Assembly (NCBI GenBank): GCA_036925085.1
Contig: JAUPFP010000054.1
Location: 930,001 to 994,000 of the forward strand
Length of the DNA: 64,000 nt
Direction of reading: 5' to 3'
Source: Brachycybe producta
Taxonomy: Eukaryota > Arthropoda > Diplopoda > Playtdesmida > Andrognathidae
Part shown: one piece after another, positions 1-13,016 of the stretch
How positions within the stretch are numbered: position 1 is the stretch's first letter
Layout of the letters: every line of letters starts with the position of its first letter
Notes under the pieces: generated by a model
What the model saw: the letters and a program-made list of their open reading frames with translations, nothing else
What the model was told of the DNA's origin: nothing
The model's database searches: none
Position numbers and translations under genes: made by a program

Positions 1-2431
1 CAGTGATTCTCCAATACAATTTCTAGATCCTTTACATATAAATACAAAACCGATTAAATGTTTTCTGTACAAAGTTAGAACAGTTATCTAGAATGTTACC
101 AATCGAGAACGGGATCAGATATTCGGACGTTTGAATGTTTCCTTCAGCATTTAGAAATCTTTCAGGACGGAACACTTCGGGATCTCCCCAAATATCTTTA
201 TCGTGATGCACGGCCCAGATGTTTCCAATCACCGTTGATCCTTTCGGTATCGTATAACCATTGACTTTTGTCGTAACTGTCGGGCTGACAGACATGAATG
301 GTATCAACGAGCAGTAACGATGAGTTTCCATGATGGTTGCTTCGGTATACGGTAACCTATTTTTCGGTAAATATATAATTTTTCAATAGTTAATTGAATT
401 TTCTTTTATAATTAATGATGAAGAGGGGGGTTACATTTTGCGATCGGCATAATTCGGTCTACGATGTCTTCCGACGACCGTGTCCAGTTCTTGTTGAATT
501 TTCGTCTGGATTTCGGGCCACAATGCCATGTACAGGATGGACCACTCTAAAGTGGTCGCAGTCGTTTCCGTTCCAGCACTGAAGATACTTTCCAAAGCTC
601 CAACTAAATGTTTTTCTGAAATATAACAGGAAATATAGTTGCATAACTGTAAGACGAAGCTTGTGATGTCAGAGGAATTGACGTAAAATTTAGGCTTTTT
701 AGAAAAAAGAAGATTGCAAACATTCTCGACTGTTTCAACAAATTGGTATTAATTATTCTCTTTTTATTAAACAAATTGACACAAGCCCAAATCTTTTCTC
801 AACACATCTGACGTCACAAGCTTCGTCTTAAGTAATTATTGTAATTATACGTTGTGAATCGTACTTTCAAAACAAGTTTCTCTTTTAGAATTATTGTCGT
901 TTTCGTTCTCGAAGATCTTTTCCAGATAAATGTCGATGAAATCTCTGAGATCCGCTTTCTGAAAGGTACGAATATGCTCTTCTACTTCACTCTCGTAGAA
1001 CTTCAATTTATTTAGCCCTTCGTGAACTGATTCCCAATATGAAAATGGATCTCCGGGAAGGAATCGAAGAAACGGGAATAGATTTATGGGGGCTGCTTTC
1101 TTGTTTTTGTCCATGATTTCAATGTTCAACTTAAGCAGCCGTGCTATTTTCGGATCGTCGTATTTGAACGTTTTTCCTATGAAAATGGAAATGATTTAAT
1201 TTAAACAAAATTAAAACAAACTTCAATGTGTTTTCGTAACTAGAAAAGTTTCCCAAATCATTTTTCATTTTGATATCTTTCAAAATAAACCTTTTATTGA
1301 TAAAAATTAAAAAAAACATCTGGTCATTTTCAAACACACAAAAAGCTTATTCTGAAAGACATCAATATGAAAATGCCTTAAGTCATTGAATTACCCTTCT
1401 AGTTTCTAAAACACATTCATCTTCCTCTTCATTTTGCATTTTCTTTTCTTAAATGTAATATTTTTTCCCCCAGTACCTGCTATAATACTCCAGAGAATAT
1501 TGAGTATTGTTGAATTAAATCGAGATTCGATTTCTACTTCTTGTCCATCTTTTTCTTCCAGGTTTTTTAAAAGGTTCGAAATATGTTCGTGGATGTTGTC
1601 TTCCATAGACGACTTTCCGATTCCCAGATTACGAAAGTGGTGAATTATGAAACGTCGCTTCTCTTTATGCAGCGGACCGCTGGCGAAGGTGATGTCTACA
1701 AATATTCGGTTTAAGTATACGAGGAGCTTACGGGACCTTAGCCAATTTGAATATACCCTCAACTGAGGAGACTTTGCCCACTTTTGTAATTAAGACGATC
1801 GCCATTTATTTATTAAATTTTATATAAATTACCAGTTAGAAGTATATTTGGTCAAAATACTCACTTAAAGTTTAAAAACCGCCCAAAAGAAAAAAAAATT
1901 GAAAGCTATTGTTTTTAGTTAAAATTTGTTAAATGTCAAGTTTTCGTAAAAAAAAACTGAAGACAAGTGGTTAAAGTATTTTTTAAAATTAATATCACGC
2001 AATTTCTAGCAAGCTGTAGTGTACTCAAATTGGCTAAGGTCCTGTATACCAAAGGGCTTTTAACTACATGTTTACTCTTAACTCAATTTACCCTTGTTAT
2101 CCAATACAGCTCTAATCACGAAGTTGTATGGTTTTTCAGAAAAGACATTTCCTTGAGTAACCAGAGCTTCTTTCAAACTTTTCCAACTGTTCATTATGAT
2201 AATTTCATTGTAGAACAATTTAAAGGTAAACATGTCTTCTTTGGTACGTTTACTCTCAGCTGCAAAATATCTATGACTGGGATTCCTTCTCAATTCGGAC
2301 CAAATCTTAAAAAAATGCAGTCTTTTCGGAAGATTTCGTCTTTTTTCATCCATTTTTGACATTATCCGCCATACAAAGTAGAAAATGATTGTTACGATGA
2401 AGAGAATTATTGCAGATGTTGGAACCTCCAT
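1..2431 (-). CDS. Cytochrome P450, CYP2-like (gene A), 3' end cut by window edge
   Basis: Predicted ER-anchored heme monooxygenase. Exons on the minus strand: 2431-2092, 1695-1477, 1176-865, 615-435, 356-100 and 29-1 (continues off the window). All joins keep frame with GT-AG signals. The start gives an N-terminal hydrophobic anchor after MEVPTSA, followed by a basic stretch and RRNLP. Exon 4 carries the I-helix AGTETT, exon 5 the ExxR motif (E-T-H-R) and FRPERF. The exon 5/6 join makes the heme loop FSIGSRNCIGE, with Cys at about residue 441. The helix-C WxxxR Trp is replaced by His (HKEKR, about residue 123). The last part of exon 6 (about 50 codons) lies outside the window. It is the first of three closely similar tandem genes. 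Substrate cannot be inferred. CYP2-family assignment is from motifs and remembered family sequences. Confidence 0.9.
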
Positions 2432-4002
2432 TGAAGCACTTGTATAATTAACTGTTTGATAATGAAAAATATTTTTTCTTCAAGTCTGACATTACTAAAT
2501 GTTTATCGGAACATTATTGATCTAAAATGGGTTTTCCGAATGCAATCGTAAATATTGATATTCGCAACACAAATAAGTTTCATGAAACATGTGTTGTGTG
2601 GTTTATAGATGGTCATTTATGGTTTAATGTCTATTGTTTTTGTTTTCTTTTGATGTTTTACATGGGTCATATGTGGACATACCTATTCCTTCCCTATTTT
2701 TCTTACTAAATTGCTCATCTTTCCATCATAGAAAAGCATTACAGTTTGAAGAAATGTAGCATATATACGTTCCACGTACGGCCATGGATTGACAAGCCGA
2801 AATTAACCAACTATAATTAAGCACCTTTATAAATATTGCAAAATTACATTTTTTTTTACCTTTTTTGCTATAAAATATCTCTTGTTTATACCACCTCATG
2901 AAAAGGTATTTGGACAACTGAGGGTTTTGGGTTGATTTTTGCAAGGTTTTTATTTAAAAACTAGAAGGTACACATAGATTTTGTTTTAGAGTTATGTTTT
3001 TAGTTAAGTTTTTTTTTTGTTTCTTCTAATTTTTTTTAATTTCTAAGGTAGCTATTTAGCTTTTAACAAATATTCGTGTTTTAATATTTCAATGTTCTGT
3101 GTTTAAAAAGTTTAATTGTTTATTTTTTAAAATTCTATTTAAAAACTAGAGGGTACATGGAACTTTAATTTCAGTTTTACGTTTATAGATATGTTTTCTA
3201 GTTTTGTTTAAAACTGCATTCATTTAGTTTGGAGTTCAGGTGTTAGGTTTTTAATTTTTTGTTTAAAAACTAGAATGTGCACGGGAATTTCCTTTTAGGA
3301 GTTAATCTGTAGATATGTTTTTAGTGTATTGTAAAATTTCATAAATTTTTACAAAGTGGTTTTCATTTTTTAAAAAAAAAATATTCTTTTCTATTGAAAA
3401 GTGGTTTTGCTTCTCTGCATTGCATTTTTTAAGTAAGTCATTGCACCTGTGGCTAGAAGGACAGGCATGTAAAGACAGGGAGGTACAGTCGTTTGCCACG
3501 CCCTTTTATGAGCGTCAGACCAAATATCTGCCAATTGAAAATTAAAAAGGGCGGGGCATGTGATGTCAGACCACATAACAAACTAATTACAAGTTGTCAG
3601 TCCTCATAAAAGGGGTGAGGCAAACGACTGTATCTTACTGTCTTTACTTGCCTATGTGCAACCTGTGGCTAGAAGGTCAACGACATTTTAAGTTCATAAC
3701 GTCACTGACAGGCATTTTGAGAGACAATCATGGATTAAAAAGCCAAGCTGGACAAGTCTTAAATTATTATGTATTTTCAGTCTAAGGCGCCTAGAAAGCG
3801 TCTGAGGCGTGCAATAAGATGAAAAAGTTATAGGAGCTCATGCATAGAGGCTAAATGGCTTGTAATGACTATGTTTGTAGTGCTGATGCAGTAAATTCTT
3901 TTCATTAGTAGCCGGTTAGCCTCTATGTACGAGCTCTATTTTTGTGTTAAAATCTTTTTCGATTAAAATCAAAGTTAAACATGAATCAAAACAACCAAAA
4001 CT
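2432..4002. other. Intergenic A-B: promoter side of gene A, tandem repeats, MITEs
   Basis: No gene seen. 2432-2935 is the 5' flank of gene A (minus strand). About three degenerate copies of a roughly 185-bp unit follow at 2935-3400, recognisable by TTTAAAAACTAGAAGGT followed by ATATGTTTTCTAGT. An R2 foldback lies at 3460-3660 and an R4 element at 3780-3945. Confidence 0.7.
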
Positions 4003-4008
4003 TTTATT
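4003..4008 (-). terminator. Candidate poly(A) signal of P450 gene B
   Basis: AATAAA on the minus strand about 215 nt past the stop of gene B. The surrounding sequence (3970-4015) is repeated past gene C at 8650-8695, which supports a shared 3' UTR. Confidence 0.5.
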
Positions 4009-4222
4009 ACCTTTTACAATAAAATCTAAATAACCATCAATGATTTGTAATTAAATTTGAATAATTACTTTACAAGCAGAAACTGGAGGAGGGCTCATGG
4101 CAGAGGGACAATTTAAAATGCATTAAAGTAAACTGTTAACCATGAAATAAAAATTCTCCCTAGTGCAAATGTAAACACAACCGAAACATCGGACAAAGTT
4201 CCCGATTAGGTTGTTACTGTTA

Positions 4223-7200
4223 TTATCGTTTTCGAACTATTAACGAAAACGGTTCGGGTCGCTGGGTTACAGTCACAATGGGCTTCAAAGTGGGTGGCGG
4301 TTTACCGGTAGCGCAACAAAATGTTAAACTTTGCAGCATGGTAGTAAATATCAGAAACACTTCCATTCGAGCCAGTGATTCTCCAATACAATTTCTAGAT
4401 CCTTTTCATATAAATACAAAACCGATTAAACTATTTTCGTACAAGGTTAGAACGGTTCTCTAGAAGCTTACCAATCGAAAACGGGATGAGGTATTCGGAC
4501 GTTTGAGCGTTCCCTTCAGCATTTAGAAATCTTTCGGGACGGAACACTTCGGGATCTCCCCAAATATCTTTATCGTGATGCACGGCCCAGATGTTTGCCA
4601 AGACGATGATTTCTTTCGGTATCGTATAACCACTAACTTTTGTCGTAGCTATTGGGCTGACAGAAATTACTGGTATCAACGTGCAGTAACGATAAATTTC
4701 CATGATGGTTGCATCGGTATATGGTAACCTAATTTTTGGCAAATATATTTGTCCATAGTTAATTGTTTGATTTTTCTGTTTTAGTTAACTATTGGGGGGG
4801 GGGGGGGGGTGGTTACATTTTGCGATCGGCGTAACTCGGTCTTTTATGTCTGCCAACAACCGTGTCCAGTTCTTGTTGAATTTTCGTCTGGATTTCGGGC
4901 CACACTGCCATGTACAGGATGGACCATTCTAAGATTGTCGCAGTTGTTTCTGTTCCAGCGCTAAAGAGACTGTCCAATGTTCCGATTAAATGTTTTTCTG
5001 CAACGAAAATTGAAAAACAAGTAGAATTACATTAATTATAGTTGCCTCAACGTAAGATAGCGTTTATGACGTCAGAAGAGTTGACGTAAAATTTCGTTTT
5101 TTTTTTTTATAAAAAAGAAAATGGATGATGGCAAACGTTCTTCACACTTTAAACAAAATGGTTCTTGAATTCTTTTGTAAATCCTTGTTGCTTACAGAGT
5201 TTTAGAAAAATTAAAATTACAAGAATTTTGATGGATTCTGGATTGAACAACTCAAAAAAACAATACAGTAGGTTCATGCCACAAATCACATCTCGGCTAA
5301 ATAAGTGGCATAACTAAAAAAAAACACTTTTTTTGGAATAATGAGTTTAAAGTTGCATTTTTTCTATCTCAATCTATTGTTAGGGGAGCCAAATAAATGG
5401 ATAGTGAATATTCAAAACGGTTTTTGTACTTTAAAAACTCGACAAAGTTGTGTCAATCTTCCAGCCGAGGCCGTTTAGGGAACTACATACATGCCCTGTG
5501 TACATATATTTATGTGTAACTATACAAATATGTATACAAATGCAGTTACACACTGACACAGCAGTCTGTAAACACATGCAAGTATTTACTTGCTTAATGC
5601 AACAGTATGTAAGAGTTTGTATGGCTTTACGAGCTTTGTATTAAACATAGTTAAAACATAAGTTTAAAATAAACTTAATGCAAATTATAATTGATAACTA
5701 TTATTTTTTTTTACTGCAAGTTGGAAAATATCAAAGCAGCAAATGTCTATATTATTCTTTGAGTTTCTTCTTATGAGGCAAATTTACTCAAGTCTAAATT
5801 TATTGTCAACACATCTGACGTCACAAGCTTCGTCTTAAGTAATTATCGTAATTATACGTAGTGAATCGTACTTTCAAAACAAGTTTCTCTTTTAGAATTA
5901 TTGTCGCTTTCGGTCTCGAAGATCTTTTCCAGATAAATGTCGATGAAATCTCTGAGATCCGCTTTCTGAAAAGTACTAATATGTTCTTCTACTTCACTCT
6001 CGTAGAACTTCATTTTATGTAGTCCATTCTGAAGTAATTGCCAGTATGTAAATGGATCTCCGGGAAGGAATCGAAGTACCGGGAATATATATATGGGGGG
6101 TAATTTCTTGTTATTGTCCAAAGTGGCAGCGTTCAACTTGAGCAATCCTACTATTTTAGGATCGTCGCACTTGAACGTTTTTCCTACGAAAAATGGAGTC
6201 GATTTAATTCATTCAAAATGATTATGAACAACTGGTTTTAGAACTCTGTTTATTTTGTCTTTTGGGAGCAATATTAAAAGAAACGTGAATGTGTTTCAGA
6301 AACTAGAACAGTGGCCCTACTGAATTAAGGGATTTTCATCTTGAAATCTTTCAAAATAAACTTTTTATAGGCAAAAATTTTAAAAAATAATGTGGTTATT
6401 ATCAAATTCACATATAAAGCTTATTTTGAAAGATATACCACATGAAAATGCCCTTTAAGTGATTGAACTACCTTTCTAGTTTCTAATACACATTCAAGTT
6501 TCTCGTTGTTTTGCACTTGAAAGACAAAATAACTGAAGTTTGTGAGGCATTTACACTTTTTTAAAAAATATTTTTCTCAGCACCTGCTGTAATACTCCAG
6601 AGAACATTGAGTATTGTTGAATTTAGTAGAAAATTGATTTCTACTTCTTGTCCATCTTTTTCTTCCAGATCTCTTAAAAGGATGGAAACCTGTTCGTGGA
6701 TTTTATCTTCCATAGACGACTTTCCAATTCCCAGGTTACGTAAGTGGTGCATTACGAAACGTCGCTTCTCTTTATGCAGGTTACCGCTGGCTAAGAGGAG
6801 GTCTAGAAATATGTGTGTTAAGTATACGAGGAGTATATGGACCTTGGCCAATTTGAATATTGGCCAAGGTCCTATATTCTAGAATTATATCAAATGGGGC
6901 TTACTCTAAACTTGATTACCTGTGTTATTCAATGTCACGCTATTCGCAAAATTGAATGGTCTTCCCGAAAAGATGTTCGCTTGAGTAACCAGAGCTTCTT
7001 TCATACTTTTCCAGCCGTTTATTATGATTATTTCTTTGTGGAACAATTGAAAGGTCAACAATTCTTCTTTCATATGTTTACTTTGGTCTGCAAAATATCT
7101 ATATCTGTAATCCTGTTTCAGTGCGAACAAAGTCTTAAAAAATCCCAGCCTTTTCGGAAGATTTCGTCGTTTTTCGTCCATTTTTGACTTTATACTCCAT

Positions 7201-7256
7201 AAAAAGTAGAAAATAATTGTTGCGATGAAGAGAATCGCGGATGTTGGAACCTCCAT
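4223..7256 (-). CDS. Cytochrome P450, CYP2-like (gene B), complete, 494 aa
   Basis: Predicted microsomal P450. Exons on the minus strand: 7256-6920, 6802-6584, 6183-5872, 4997-4817, 4728-4472 and 4401-4223; the sum is 1485 nt with stop and every junction keeps frame. The N-terminus is a hydrophobic anchor ([20 protein letters not shown]). Landmarks: I-helix AGTETT (303-308), ExxR at 360-363 (E-I-Y-R), FRPERF, heme loop FSIGSRNCIGE with Cys440, and a C-terminus ending VRKR. The helix-C Trp is His122. Length fits CYP2 proteins (about 490-500 aa), but there are six exons rather than the nine typical of vertebrate CYP2 genes. Intron 2 holds an R1 foldback and intron 3 an R5 element, both also present at these places in A and C. 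A long G-run on the plus strand (4794-4810) lies just inside the exon 4 donor. Confidence 0.93.
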
Positions 7257-8687
7257 TGATGCACACGTATAATTATCTGCTTGAAATGGAAAGTAATATG
7301 TTTCAAACGTATTATATGAAATGTTTGTTTGCCGTTAGGTAACTTTGAGGGTACATTTTTATTGATCTAAAAATGACCCAATGCAGGGGTAAATATTGAT
7401 ATTATCAAGACAAATAAGTTTAATGAAAACATGTGGTTTGTGGCTTATAGACGATCATTTCTGTTTTTGTTTTCTTTTGATGGTTTGCGTGAGCCATGTC
7501 TTTCCCCCCCCCCTTTTTTACTCAGCTTTCCATCACAGAAAATAGAATTTTTGCAATATTTCTATACACGATCAACTTTGGTGTATAGAAAAATATTGCA
7601 AAAATTCTATTTTTTACCTTTAGAACAATAGGCTAACTAGGTTGATACACAAAAAGTTCCAATTTAGGGTTATTTTTGTAGTTATATTTTCTAGCATTTT
7701 ATAAATTTTCATCCATTTCTGCAGAGAGCTGTATAGTTTTTTTTATAAAACATCTCTTGTTTCTACCATCCAATTATTAAATGTATAGTGCCTATGAGTA
7801 ATTGAGATTCTCGGTTTTCGATTTTCTATTTAAAAACTAGAATGTGCAGGAAAATTTCCTTTTAGGGTTATGTTTATAGGTTCTAGGTTTCTAGTATTGT
7901 TTGAAATTTCATTAATTTCTTTGAAGCTATATAGCTTTTATCAAGTGTTTGTCTTTTACGTTGTCAATGCATGGAGTTGAGGTGTTCGGTTTATAATTTT
8001 TTGTTTAAAAAGTAGAAGGTACATGGGAATTTCCTTTTAGGAGTTAGTGTGTAGATATGTTTTCTAGTGTATTGTCAAATTTCATGAATTTTTACAAAGT
8101 GGTTTTTATTTTCTAAAAAATATTTAGTTTTTTCTATTGAGAAGGGTCTTTGAGTTTCTTTCCATTGGAAATACAACGTTTTTAGAATGGCGCCATTCGT
8201 CTCTTTTTGATTTCTGATGTGATTTTAATTTTATTCATCAGAAAGTGTCGTTTTTTTATTAAAACCATTGCATGTTTAATTTGAGATGGTGATGACATGA
8301 CATGCGAATTGTTTAGTTCAACGCGATATTTTATGAAAAATACGCGTCAAAACTGTTTTTTTTTAAGCAATATTTTTTGATTTGGATATATTAAGCCTCT
8401 ATGTATGAACCTCTACAGCGCTTTTTGCATTATTGCGCGCCTTTAGAGCGAGCTGTGCAATAACTGTACAGCCTTAGCTTGGAGGCTAGTGGCTCCCAAA
8501 ACAAAATAAAGGGACCAGAATATTTTTTCTTATTAAGGGAAGGAAGTTTTATACTTTTCTAAGGGACCAATTATTTTGTATTATCTGAAATTTCGTGCTA
8601 TCCGTTTTCGTGTTAAACGGTTTTCAATGTATATGAGAGTTCTATTAAACAAAAAACAAATTTAACATGAATCAAAACAAACAAAAC
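7257..8687. other. Intergenic B-C: promoter side of gene B, tandem repeats
   Basis: No gene seen. The region matches the flank of gene A in order: 5' flank, a short perfect hairpin (7540-7612), about three copies of the 185-bp unit (7640-8190), then an R4-like element at 8388-8600. The synteny of non-coding parts shows that the duplicated unit included the promoter side. Confidence 0.7.
7540..7612. repeat. Short hairpin upstream of gene B
   Basis: TAGAATTTTTGCAATATTTC and GTGTATAGAAAAATATTGC are near-perfect inverted arms around a short loop. Upstream of gene C (13340-13415) a diverged version is present. Confidence 0.75.
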
Positions 8688-8693
8688 TTTATT
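8688..8693 (-). terminator. Candidate poly(A) signal of P450 gene C
   Basis: AATAAA on the minus strand in the context matching the gene B signal. It lies 285 nt past the stop because a palindromic insert (8705-8885) separates them. Other A-rich hexamers nearer the stop (near 8890) could be used instead. Confidence 0.4.
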
Positions 8694-8704
8694 ACCATTT
8701 ACAA

Positions 8705-8885
8705 TGGAAACAAGGCCTAATGCCTTGTTTCCACTGGGGCGAAAATTTGAACTTTTTGAAAATGTCAACTGGTGAACTTGAATAAACGTGGCCTTTGCCT
8801 AGGATAGACCGGGACCACGGTTCTTCTATTTTTAACCAGTTGAAATTTTAAAAAGTTCAAATTTTCGCCCAGTGGAAACAAGGCC
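8705..8885. repeat. 180-bp palindrome in the 3' flank of gene C
   Basis: Arms beginning near AATGGAAACAAGGCCTAATG and ending near CCCAGTGGAAACAAGGCC are inverted copies around a centre near 8795, including TTGAACTTTTTGAAAATGTC and its inverse. The insert is absent from the equivalent place past gene B. A transcript of gene C would contain it as a long hairpin unless polyadenylated first. Confidence 0.8.
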
Positions 8886-8977
8886 ATTACCAATAAAATA
8901 AAAATTCTACGAAGTGCAAATGTGATTTTTTTTAAAAACCACCGGCAACTTTTCGATTATGCATGTTGTTAGTGTGG

Positions 8978-11900
8978 TTATCGTTTTCGAACTGTTGCTG
9001 AAAACGGTTCTGGTATTTGGGTTAGCGTCATAATGGGCTTCATGTTGGGTGGCGCTTTACCGGTAACGCAACGAAATGTAAAACTTTGTAACAGTGAAGT
9101 AAAAATCAAAAACACTTCCATTCGAGCCAGAGATTCTCCAAGACAGTTTCTAGATCCTTTACATAAATACAAAACCGGTTAAACTTTTCTTGTACAAAGT
9201 TAGAACGGTTCTCTAGAAGGTTACCAATCGAGAACGGGATCAGATATTCCGGCTTTTGAGCGTTCCCTTCAGCATTTATAAATCTTTCGGGGCGGAACAC
9301 TTCGGGATCTCCCCATAGATCTTTGTCGTAATGCACGGCCCAGATGTTTCCGAAGACGGCTGTTCCTTTCGGTATCGTATAACCATTAACGTTTGTTGTA
9401 GCTATCGGATTGGTAGACATCAATGGTACCAACGAGCAGTAACGATAAATTTCCATTACGGTTGCTTCGGTATACGGTAGCCTGATTTTCAAGAAATATA
9501 TTTGTCCATTAATAATTGATTTTTCTGTTTTAGTAAACGTTGGGGGGAGTTACATTTTGCGATCGGCATAACTCGGTCTTCTATGTCGGCCGACGACCGT
9601 GTCCAGTTCTTGTTGAATTTTCGTCTGGATTTCGGGCCACAATACCATGTACATGATGGACCACTCTAAAGTGTTTGCAATCGTGTCCGTTCCAGCACCG
9701 AAAATACTGTCCAATATTCCGAGTAAATGTTTTTCTGTAACAAAAAAATTAAAAACAAGTCGAATTACAGGAATTATAGTTGCTTCGCGCCATAAGATGA
9801 AGGTTCTGACTTCGGACGGGTTGACGTAAAATTTAGATATTTTTAGACACGAGTACGGATTTTTGTAGTGTGTAGTAGGTTAAAACCGTGAATGTGTCCA
9901 TAAACAAACAAAAAATCATCACTTAGTTAATTAGTTGTTAGATATTAACTATGTGTCTAGCTATGTCCTGTTGGGGTCATACATTTACAATATGCAATAC
10001 AGAAATTTATATAATATGTATTTGTATAATTGTATATGATTAGGGCTCGGATTTTTATGCAATATCAACCTGAATGTACCTCAATTTGTGGCCCAAGAGC
10101 CAATTGTGAAGTAATCATCATTAGAGCAACTGCAATTGGTTCTTTCTAATTAAAAAAAAAGCTGGATAGAGAGGCTAGATGACTGGTTACTATCAGTTGT
10201 CAACTAGGGTTCTAATTAGGAAGAACAATTGTTTTTTTTTATTATCTAAACGAGATTGTCACGTCACAATTGGCACTTGGGCCACATATTAAGAAACATT
10301 CCGGTTGATATTGCATAAAAATCCGAGCCCTATATATGATATATGAATATATAATTATATATAAAGTATATGTGTTAAATGGTGCATTGTCTCAAGTGCA
10401 TAAGATGTCCTACCTTGTTATTGTGCTACAGTTCTTTTTGATTTAATTGCCATAGTGATATAAATGGGACAGGGGCGAAACTAGGGGGCCGCAGTGGGGG
10501 CATGAGGTTTGGGAGCACAATGTTAAGAGAGTATTAATTATAGAGATATTGATTAGTAAGGCAACCAGAAAAAGATGTACATAATAACATTTTGTTTTAG
10601 TCTTTATAAGGTTATGTTAGGATACTGGTTGGACCTTTGAATTCTAGCCTCTAACCAGGTTCTGCAACTGAAAAACGCAATTTTTCGTTTACTTATGAAT
10701 TTCTATTTTTTTAAAAAAAAATTTGGGGGGTCGCTACGCCACTGAAACAGGAAGAAATCAGACTATGTTAGAGTATGGTATGGATTTCTAACCTTGTTTG
10801 TGCAAACATTAGAAGTTTAAAATAAACTTAACGCAAATTATAATTGATAACTATTATTTTTTTTTACTGCAAGTTGGAAATATCAAAGCAGTAAATGTCT
10901 ATATTATTCCTTGAGTTTCTTGTTATTAGACAAATTGACACAAGCCTAAATTTATTGTCAACACATCTGACGTCACAAGCTTCATCTTACAGTGAAGTAA
11001 CTATAAGGTTGCAAATTGTACTTTGAAAACAACTTTCTCCTTTAGAATTATTGTCGCTTTCGTTCTCGAAGATCTTTTCCAGATAAATGTCGATGAAATC
11101 TCTGAGATCCGCTTTCTGAAAGGTACGAACATGTTCTTCTATTTCGGTCTCGAAGAACTTCGCTTTAGCTAGCCAATCGTGGATTAATCCGTAGAATGAA
11201 AATGGATCTCCAGGGAGGAATCGAAGCAGGGGGAATAAATTTACTGGGACTGTTTTTATGACTTTCGCTGTACTTTCAGAGTTCAATTTAAGCAATAATG
11301 CTGTTTCGGGATCGTTGTACTTGAACGTTTTCCCTATGAAAATGATTTAATTCATTCAAGATGATTTTGAACAACTGATTATAGAACTCTTGATTATTCT
11401 GTCTTTTGGGAGCAAAATTAAAAAAAAAAACTCGAATTTGTTTTAGTAAATATAAAGTGGCCCGTAATCACTTAATGGATTTTCATATTAATATCTTTCA
11501 AAATGAACTTTTTATAGACCAAATATTAAAACAGTAAAGTTGGTTCATTTTCAAACTCATAAAAAGTTTAATTTGAAAGATGTCATCGTTAAAATATCCT
11601 TAAGTGATCTAGTTACCCTTCTAGTTTTCTAAAACACTTTCTAGTTTTTCTTTATTTTGCCCACGAAAGATAGAATAATCAAGAGTTTGAGAGTCGTTTA
11701 CATTCTGAAGCCAATATTTAATACAATATTTTTTTCCCACCTGCTGTAATACTCCAGAGAACATTGAATATTGTTGAATTGAGTAGAAAAGTGATTTCTA
11801 CTTCTTGTCCATCTTTTTCTTCCAGATGTTTTAAAAGGTTCGAAATCTGTTCGTGGATTTTATCTTCCATAGACGACTTTCCGATTCCCAGATTACGAAA

Positions 11901-13016
11901 GTGGTGCAGTACGAAACGTCGTTTCTCTTTTTGGATTGGACCGCTGGCAAAGATGATGTCTACAAATATTCGTTTTAAGTATATGAGGCGAATTTGGGAC
12001 TTTGGCCAATTTGAAAATGTTAGCGTTTGTTAAAAAGATCTTGTTGAGCTAAGCATGAATATGCAAATCATTTTTAAACCTCATAATTTAACTTAAATCT
12101 AACCCTAATTACGCTTGTCCACCCATACAACATACACGCCAGGGATAGGCGGACAGGCCTATCAGGAAATCGGGCATTTCTCGACGGGCCGCTTATTTTG
12201 TGTCTTTTTTCCATTGAGGGCCGATTTTATGATGAAACTCGATTAAAGTTTAAAATTCAAAGAAAGTTAAATGTAAAATTTTTGTCCAAAAATTAAGGAA
12301 AATCACCCATTTTTCAAAAATAATGTTGATATTTTCATGCAAATTTAAAAAAAAAACAGATTTTGTTCTCTTCGTTTGATGAACGTTAGTGCAAAACAGC
12401 AAAAGAAAATGACAAAATAACAATAGCGAAATTTTGTGTGGAAGTATATTGGCATTCCTGGAGTTCCGTAGAACCCTTACTCCTTAGGGCCTGCAAATAA
12501 TTTTTGGGTCGTTTTTTTGGTGGGATGTTTGTTCAGAAAGAAAAATCTTTGCCTATTTCTATTTAGTTTGACAAGATTTTTCCAGCAAGCTCTAATATAT
12601 TTAAATTGGTCCAGATCCTGTAGTCTCAGATTATACCAAAAGGGCTTACAACTTATTTGCTCTTAACTCGATCAATTACCCGTGTTTTTGAATGTCACAT
12701 TATTCACGTAGCTAGTCGGTTTTGCCACGAAGATGTTCGCTTGAGTAATCAGAGCTTCTTTCATAGTTTTCCAAGTGTTTATTACAATGATTTCTTCGTT
12801 GAACAAGTTTAACCTCATAATTTCTTCTTTGGTACGTTTACTGTGCGCTGCAAAAAGTTTATATTTATGATCTAGTTTCATTATGGACAAACTCTTAAAA
12901 AATCCCAGGCTTTTGGGGAGATTTTGTCGTTTTTCGTCCATTTTTGACTTTATCTTCCATAAAAAGTAGAAAAGGATTGTTACGATGAAGAGTATTGCGG
13001 ACGTTGGAACCTCCAT
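8978..13016 (-). CDS. Cytochrome P450, CYP2-like (gene C), complete, 494 aa
   Basis: Predicted microsomal P450. Exons on the minus strand: 13016-12680, 11959-11741, 11333-11022, 9734-9554, 9481-9225 and 9156-8978; 1485 nt in frame. I chose the ATG at 13016 over one two codons upstream because MEVPTSA aligns with genes A and B. Landmarks: ExxR (E-I-Y-R), FRPERF, heme loop [11 protein letters not shown] with Cys440. Deviations: the I-helix reads GAGTDTIAN, keeping the acidic residue and first Thr but changing the second Thr to Ile, and the helix-C Trp is Gln122. Intron 3 (9735-11021) is enlarged by an R3 element and other sequence inserted within an R5 element shared with B. The 3' flank carries a 180-bp palindrome between the stop and a candidate poly(A) signal. 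Confidence 0.92.
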
